From NCBI RefSeq assembly GCF_003001815.1, contig NZ_PVMZ01000015.1, positions 124,001-188,000 of the forward strand: a stretch of 64,000 nt of DNA. The letters are read 5' to 3'. Source of the stretch: Actinoplanes italicus. GTDB taxonomy: Bacteria > Actinomycetota > Actinomycetes > Mycobacteriales > Micromonosporaceae. The position numbers and the translations under genes were made by a program. The notes under the pieces are model-generated. The model worked only from the letters and a program-made list of their open reading frames with translations, was not told where the DNA came from and ran no database searches. This document shows, in pieces, positions 60,028 to 64,000 of the stretch; the first letter of the stretch is position 1; each line of letters starts with the position of its first letter.

Positions 60028-61251
60028 TCAGCCGTACCGCACCGGGAGGTGTTTTATGCCGTTGATCCAGCCCGAACGCAGCCGCTGGGGTTCGCCGTCG
60101 AGGGTGATGCCGGGCATGTGGTCGGCTATCGCGTTGAAGATGAGGTCGATCTCGAGGCGGGCCAGGTTGGCACCGAGGCAGAAGTGGGCGCCGCTACCGC
60201 CGAAACCGAGGTGCGGGTTGGGGCTGCGGGTGATGTCGAAGGTGTACGGGTCAGCGAACACCGCGTCGTCGTAGTTGGCCGAGCCGTAGAACATGGCGAC
60301 CCGCTGGCCTTTGCGGATCTGCTGTCCGGCCAGGACCGTGTCGTGCAGGGCGGTGCGCTGGAAGACGTTGATGGGACTGCCCCAGCGGACGAACTCGTCG
60401 ACGGCCGTACGGGGGCGGGTCTGCTTGAACAGCTCCCACTGGTCCGGATGTGACAGCAGCGCGTGCATGCCGTGCGAGATGGCGTTGCGGGTGGTCTCGT
60501 TGCCGGCGACGGCGAGCATCAGCACGAAGAAGCCGAACTCGTCGACCGACAGGTGTTCGCCGTCGATCTCCGCCTTGACGAGCGTGGTGACGATGTCGTC
60601 GCGCGGGCACGTCTGGCGCTCGTCGGCCATCTGCATGGCGTATCCGAGCAGGCCCATCGCGGACTCCATCGGGTCGGCGCCGCTGAACTCGGGATCGTCG
60701 TACCCGATCATCGAGTTGGACCACTCGAAGACGTTGCCGCGGTCGGACTGCGGGACGCCGAGCAGTTCGGCGATGGCCTGCAGCGGCAGCTCGCAGGCGA
60801 CATCGGTGACGAAGTCGCCGCCCGGATTCGCGGCCGCCTCGGCGACGATCTTCAACGCCCGGGCCTGCAACGCGTCGCGCAGGCTGTTGATGGCGCGCGG
60901 GGTGAAGCCGCGGGACACGATGGCCCGCTGTGCCGTGTGCTGTGGCGGGTCCATGTTGAGCAGGATGGCCTGCTGCATCTCGATGCCGTCGCGGGTCATG
61001 TCCGGCTGGAAGCGGGCGATCGCGGTGTTCTCCCGGCTGGAGAACGTGTCGCTGTTGCGCGACACCGTCATCACGTCGGCGTGCCGGGTGACGGCCCAGT
61101 AGCCCTCGTCGTCGAAACCGGCGCTGCCGCGTACCTGCGGGATCCAGCGGACCGGTTCATCGCGGCGCATCTCGGCGAACTCGGCGTGCGGGATGCCGTG
61201 CAGATAGATGTCCGGATCGGTGGGGTCGATGCGGGTGCGCGGCTCAGCCAC
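60028..61251 (-). CDS. cyp125: Cytochrome P450 CYP125 (sterol C26/27 hydroxylase)
   Basis: A 407-residue P450: I-helix AVAGNETTRNAISHGM, EFVRWGSPINVFQRTAL, haem ligand FGGSGAHFCLGANLAR (Cys near residue 354), and CYP125-type stretches NMDPPQHTAQRAIVSRGFTPRAI and LRSGWINGIKHLPV. CYP125 oxidises the terminal side-chain carbon of cholest-4-en-3-one to start side-chain beta-oxidation. GTG 61251 follows GGAGGAGCT. A KstR box lies 13 bp upstream and fadA5 diverges, the same pairing of function as in mycobacteria. Confidence 0.93.
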   Translation of the reverse strand: MAEPRTRIDPTDPDIYLHGIPHAEFAEMRRDEPVRWIPQVRGSAGFDDEGYWAVTRHADVMTVSRNSDTFSSRENTAIARFQPDMTRDGIEMQQAILLNMDPPQHTAQRAIVSRGFTPRAINSLRDALQARALKIVAEAAANPGGDFVTDVACELPLQAIAELLGVPQSDRGNVFEWSNSMIGYDDPEFSGADPMESAMGLLGYAMQMADERQTCPRDDIVTTLVKAEIDGEHLSVDEFGFFVLMLAVAGNETTRNAISHGMHALLSHPDQWELFKQTRPRTAVDEFVRWGSPINVFQRTALHDTVLAGQQIRKGQRVAMFYGSANYDDAVFADPYTFDITRSPNPHLGFGGSGAHFCLGANLARLEIDLIFNAIADHMPGITLDGEPQRLRSGWINGIKHLPVRYG

Positions 61252-61263
61252 AGCTCCTCCTAC

Positions 61264-61277
61264 AGCAACAAGTTCTA
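61264..61277. promoter_or_regulatory. KstR-type operator (one mismatch)
   Basis: AGCAACAAGTTCTA differs from TnnAACnnGTTnnA at the first base. It is 13 bp upstream of cyp125. Confidence 0.7.
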
Positions 61278-61319
61278 CCGATTCAAACATGGGAGGAGAG
61301 AGATTTGGTAGGTTCGATT

Positions 61320-61333
61320 GAGAACAGGTTCTA
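61320..61333. promoter_or_regulatory. KstR-type operator (one mismatch)
   Basis: GAGAACAGGTTCTA differs from TnnAACnnGTTnnA only at the first base. It is 13 bp upstream of the fadA5 start at 61347. Confidence 0.72.
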
Positions 61334-61346
61334 GTTGGAGGTCGCG

Positions 61347-62447
61347 GTGGGCGCACCGGTGATCGTCGATGCGGTTCGGACCCCGATCGGCAAGCGTGGC
61401 GGCTGGCTGGCGGCCTGGCACCCGGCCGAGCTGCTGGGTGTGGCCCTGCGCCGGGTCGCCGCGGACCACGACGTCGAGCAGGCGATAGGCGGCTGCGTCA
61501 CCCAGGGCGGCGAGCAGTCGAACAACATCACGCGTACGGCCTGGCTGCACGCCGGGCTGCCGCACACCACCGGCTGTACCACGATCGACGCGCAGTGCGG
61601 CTCGGCGCAGCAGGCCGCGCACCTGATCGCCGGGCTGATCGCCGCCGACGCGATCAGCGCGGGCGTCGCCTGCGGGGTCGAGTCGATGAGCCGGGTCCCG
61701 CTGCGCGCCAACATCGGCGACGCGGGACTCCCCCGGCCCGGTTCCTGGGACATCGACCTGCCCAACCAGTACGTGGCGGCCGAACGGATCGCCGACCGCC
61801 GCGGCCTGACCCGCGCGGACCTGGACCGGTTCGGGGTGCGCTCGCAGAACAACGCGGCGCGGGCGTGGGCCGGGGGCCGGTTCGATCGCGAGATCGTGCC
61901 GGTGGGAGAGGTGAACCGTGACCAGGGCCTGCGGGAGACGACCTTCGACGGGCTCACGGGACTGAAACCGGTTCTGCCGGACGGCCGGCACACGGCGGGC
62001 ACCTCGTCGCAGATCTCCGACGGGGCGGCGGCCGTGCTGCTGATGGACGCCGACCGGGCCCGGAGCCTCGGCCTGCGGCCACGCGCGCGGATCGTGGCGC
62101 AGTGCCTGGTCGGGGCCGAGCCCTACTACCACCTGGACGGGCCGATCGCGGCCACCGACCGGGTCCTGGCCCGGGCCGGAATGAAGATCGACGACCTGGA
62201 CCGGTGCGAGGTGAACGAGGCGTTCGCCAGCGTGGTGCTCTCCTGGCTCGCCGTGCATCGCGCCGATCCGGACCGGGTCAACGTCAGCGGCGGGGCGCTG
62301 GCGCTGGGCCATCCGGTGGGCAGCACCGGGGCACGCCTGCTGACCACCGCCCTGCACGAGCTGGAGCGGTCCGACTCGACGACGGCGCTGGTCACCATGT
62401 GTGCCGGCGGGGCGATGTCGACCGCGACGATCATCGAACGCCTGTAG
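61347..62447 (+). CDS. fadA5: Thiolase FadA5
   Basis: A 366-residue thiolase: nucleophile Cys in IDAQCGSAQQAAHLIAG, GEQSNNITRTAWLHAGLP, SWDIDLPNQ, FRDQGL-type RDQGLRETTFDGLTGLKPVL, GTSSQISDGAAAVL, GHPVGSTGARL and MCAGGAMSTATIIERL. It matches FadA5 (Rv3546), which thiolyses 3-ketosteroid side-chain CoA esters. GTG 61347 with GGAGG upstream; an earlier TTG would overlap the operator. A 55-residue gene follows 13 bp later. Confidence 0.93.
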   Translation: MGAPVIVDAVRTPIGKRGGWLAAWHPAELLGVALRRVAADHDVEQAIGGCVTQGGEQSNNITRTAWLHAGLPHTTGCTTIDAQCGSAQQAAHLIAGLIAADAISAGVACGVESMSRVPLRANIGDAGLPRPGSWDIDLPNQYVAAERIADRRGLTRADLDRFGVRSQNNAARAWAGGRFDREIVPVGEVNRDQGLRETTFDGLTGLKPVLPDGRHTAGTSSQISDGAAAVLLMDADRARSLGLRPRARIVAQCLVGAEPYYHLDGPIAATDRVLARAGMKIDDLDRCEVNEAFASVVLSWLAVHRADPDRVNVSGGALALGHPVGSTGARLLTTALHELERSDSTTALVTMCAGGAMSTATIIERL

Positions 62448-62460
62448 AGGAGCCGACACC

Positions 62461-62628
62461 ATGGTCCCGTTCAAGTTCATGCTGCTCAGTGCGGTTCTCG
62501 CGGCGGTGCTGGCCGCCATCGGTGTGACCGCGGTGATGGCGGCGCTCAACCCCAGCGCGAGCGAGGTCGCCCAGAACCTCAGCGAGAACGACCCGCTCGT
62601 GCCGCCGGACTTCTACGGACAAAGATAG
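62461..62628 (+). CDS. Small single-span membrane protein, DUF2613-like
   Basis: A 55-residue protein with one hydrophobic helix (FMLLSAVLAAVLAAIGVTAVMAAL) and a polar tail (ENDPLVPPDFYGQR). ATG 62461 follows GAGGAG and lies 13 bp after fadA5, so it is in the sterol operon. Length and layout recall DUF2613 proteins; function unknown, perhaps membrane tethering or a secretion-associated peptide. Confidence 0.7.
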   Translation: MVPFKFMLLSAVLAAVLAAIGVTAVMAALNPSASEVAQNLSENDPLVPPDFYGQR

Positions 62629-62670
62629 ATTTTGTACGGCTACGCCAACCACGCCGGTGCGGTGCCCGCC

Positions 62671-63687
62671 TCACGGCACCGGCGTCTTGACCGGCTCCGG
62701 AGCCTCGGCCGCCCGGTGGCCGCCCCGGCGGCCCGAGCCGCGTGACACCAGCAGGCCCACGACGATCAGGACCAACCCGAGCACGGCCAGTCCGATCGGC
62801 ACGTAGACGCCGAGCATGTTGAGCTGGTCGCGGCCGCTCGCCGCCTGCTCACCGACCGCGTTCATGGTGGCCTGGTCGTACTGCAGGTCGGCGTCGAAGA
62901 TGACGACCCGCTCGCCGACGTCCGGCACGAGCTCGCGGTGCTGCTGCTCGCGGTAACCGATGATGGCGCCGGTCTGCGGTTCGACCCAGAGTGTGCGGGT
63001 GGCCCGGTAGTTGATGGTGCCGCTGGTGGCGCCGGGCGCCAGGAACGCCAGCAGAGCGCCCAGGCTGTCCGGGTTCATCTCGGCCCGCTGCTCGGGCACC
63101 TGCTGCTGGAACCGGTACGCGGGCAGCCCGTTGTACTCCTCCTCGGCCTGGTACTCGATCGGCAGCACCCGGCCCAGTGTGGAGTCCCAGTACTGGTAGG
63201 TGCGCTTCTCGGTGCCGAACGGGAAGAGGTAGAGCTGGCCGGCGAACGCCACGTTGCCCGGCACGCAGGGCGCCTGGACCTCGACGTGGCACTGGCCCTC
63301 CCACGGCACGGCCTCGCCGGACCGGCGGTCGAGGGCGACGCGGCTCTCGGCACTGTTGATCATCTCGCCGGTGTCGATCCGGTTCGTCGAGTGATACACG
63401 TTCCAGACCAGGGTCTCGCCGTCGAGTTCGGCGGCCGCCTTGAAGTCGGGTTTGATGCCGGTGGTCGAGCGCAGCCCGGCGCTCTCCACGACCACCTGCG
63501 GCGTGCCGTTCGGCAAGGTCTTGGCCTGCACGAACGACGCGTTGACGGTCTCCACCACCACGTCGGGGGGCACCAGATCGAGCGGGACCTTCCGCTGGGA
63601 CGGCACGATGACCCACGCCAGGGCCATCGCGAAGAGCAGACAGACTATGCCGAGACCGAACAGTGCCGCACCGGTGATCCGCCGCAT
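62671..63687 (-). CDS. DUF3068 membrane-anchored protein
   Basis: A 338-residue protein with an N-terminal transmembrane segment (ALFGLGIVCLLFAMALAWVIV), a large extracytoplasmic domain (VPLDLVPPDVVVETVNAS, TGTGEMI-like NRIDTGEMINSAESRVALDRRSGEAV, YLFPFGTEKRTYQYWDSTLG) and a second C-terminal helix (MLGVYVPIGLAVLGLVLIVVGLLV). This is the DUF3068 architecture of actinobacteria, linked to PorA-like or cell-envelope proteins. An exact KstR box 33 bp upstream suggests sterol induction, so a role in sterol uptake or envelope adjustment is possible. Confidence 0.82.
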   Translation of the reverse strand: MRRITGAALFGLGIVCLLFAMALAWVIVPSQRKVPLDLVPPDVVVETVNASFVQAKTLPNGTPQVVVESAGLRSTTGIKPDFKAAAELDGETLVWNVYHSTNRIDTGEMINSAESRVALDRRSGEAVPWEGQCHVEVQAPCVPGNVAFAGQLYLFPFGTEKRTYQYWDSTLGRVLPIEYQAEEEYNGLPAYRFQQQVPEQRAEMNPDSLGALLAFLAPGATSGTINYRATRTLWVEPQTGAIIGYREQQHRELVPDVGERVVIFDADLQYDQATMNAVGEQAASGRDQLNMLGVYVPIGLAVLGLVLIVVGLLVSRGSGRRGGHRAAEAPEPVKTPVP

Positions 63688-63719
63688 CGCGTCCTCCCAG
63701 GAACCCCCCGCCCAGAAAC

Positions 63720-63733
63720 TAGAACGCGTTACA
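63720..63733. promoter_or_regulatory. KstR-type operator (exact)
   Basis: TAGAACGCGTTACA fits TnnAACnnGTTnnA. It is upstream of the DUF3068 gene and downstream of the ipdF stop. Confidence 0.78.
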
Positions 63734-63764
63734 ATCTACTGCTCCGTAACATCGATGGAAAGGG

Positions 63765-64000
63765 TTACGGATGCTGGCTGCTCACCGAGATGACCTCACC
63801 GGTCAGATAGGTCGAGTAATCACTGGCGAGGAACGCCACCACGGTCGCCACCTCCCACGGCTCGGCGGCCCGCCCGAACGCCTCCCGCCGGGCCAGCTCG
63901 TCCAGCTCCGCCTGGCTCATCACCCTGGCCAGGAACGGATGGGCCGCCAGGCTCGGCGCCACCGCGTTGACCCGGATCCCGTGCGCCGCCACGTCCAGCG
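63765..64000 (-). CDS. ipdF: IpdF, C-terminal part (cut by window end)
   Basis: The last 78 residues of an SDR, with GIRVNAVAPSLAAHPFLARV, EAFGRAAEPWEVATVVAFLAS and DYSTYLTGEVISVSSQHP. This ending matches IpdF (Rv3559c), the SDR of the KstR2 pathway acting on the HIP-CoA-derived intermediate. The catalytic Tyr/Ser region lies outside the window. Gene direction is minus, so the start is beyond 64000. Confidence 0.88.
   Translation of the reverse strand, partial: LDVAAHGIRVNAVAPSLAAHPFLARVMSQAELDELARREAFGRAAEPWEVATVVAFLASDYSTYLTGEVISVSSQHP

Noticed and set aside
61347..62447. Loss of the thiolase CxGGG motif in FadA5
   Set aside because: MCAGGAMSTATIIERL is the normal ending of FadA5 proteins, so no residue is missing.

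Overview
The window is chromosomal DNA of a high-GC actinobacterium. Evidence: very GC-rich third positions, many GTG starts, ATGA/GTGA stop-start overlaps, Tat and Sec secreted enzymes, F420-dependent enzymes, an ESX-type small protein and a mycothiol-type DinB-fold enzyme. The gene mix (an actinobacterial NACHT ATPase, WXG-like/DUF1023 pairs, plant-polymer enzymes, abundant in-frame minisatellites) suggests a soil Micromonosporaceae such as Actinoplanes. That genus guess is inference. Family and ortholog names below come from memory of the proteins; no search was run.

The main content is a sterol-catabolic region spread over most of the window. Its pieces are: an LLM oxidoreductase and alcohol dehydrogenase (3775-5897); the TetR regulator KstR2 (5987-6574) and two SDRs (6744-8446); an aldehyde dehydrogenase and SDR (10796-13441); the ring C/D module echA20-ipdA-ipdB-ipdC with fadA6 opposite (13491-18111); the side-chain acyl-CoA dehydrogenase pair fadE29/fadE28-like, an LLM enzyme and a small unknown (18175-21468); an alcohol dehydrogenase diverging from an Rv3531c/Rv3530c/Rv3529c-like operon (24508-28583); fadD19 with a nitronate monooxygenase, diverging from echA19 (36112-39624); a fadD diverging from an Rv3521-ltp4-ltp3 operon (43745-48401); a Tat-exported cholesterol oxidase (49794-51371); and cyp125 diverging from fadA5 (60028-62447), followed by the 3' end of ipdF at the window edge. 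Eleven matches to the KstR palindrome TnnAACnnGTTnnA and three to the KstR2 palindrome AnCAAGnnCTTGnT sit at the promoters of these genes, usually 4-35 bp from a start codon, so the scattered pieces behave as one regulon. FadD19, Ltp3 and Ltp4 together point to C24-branched (plant) sterols as substrate.

Between these blocks lie ordinary or accessory genes. At 1-3725 is an operon of a WXG-like protein, a DUF1023 alpha/beta hydrolase, a lipoprotein and a NACHT ATPase cut by the window start. 28944-36111 holds a secreted acetylxylan-esterase-type CE4 enzyme with a carbohydrate-binding module, a Thg1-like protein, an ABC exporter, a cold-shock protein with a structured leader, a DinB-like enzyme, a hydrolase and an AraC regulator. 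39722-43744 is repeat-rich with an M23 peptidase and weakly supported genes. 48402-49601 is a solitary TnpB element inserted just behind ltp3. 51570-53396 is a secreted family 9 pectate lyase. 54413-60013 holds an SDR/GlxA pair, DedA, a MarR-MFS-HD operon and a secreted protein.

Repeats are a striking second theme. Two arrays with the same 61-bp period and the same alternating GTGGTGAC/TCACCAC lattice lie in two convergent intergenic gaps. There are also minisatellites of about 16, 45 and 63 bp, a dispersed 55-bp palindrome found twice upstream of an SDR and once inside a coding sequence, and low-complexity insertions or tails in otherwise conserved enzymes (the Rv3549c-like SDR, EchA20, the M23 peptidase). 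In contrast, FadE28-like and Ltp4-like proteins appear to have lost internal segments.
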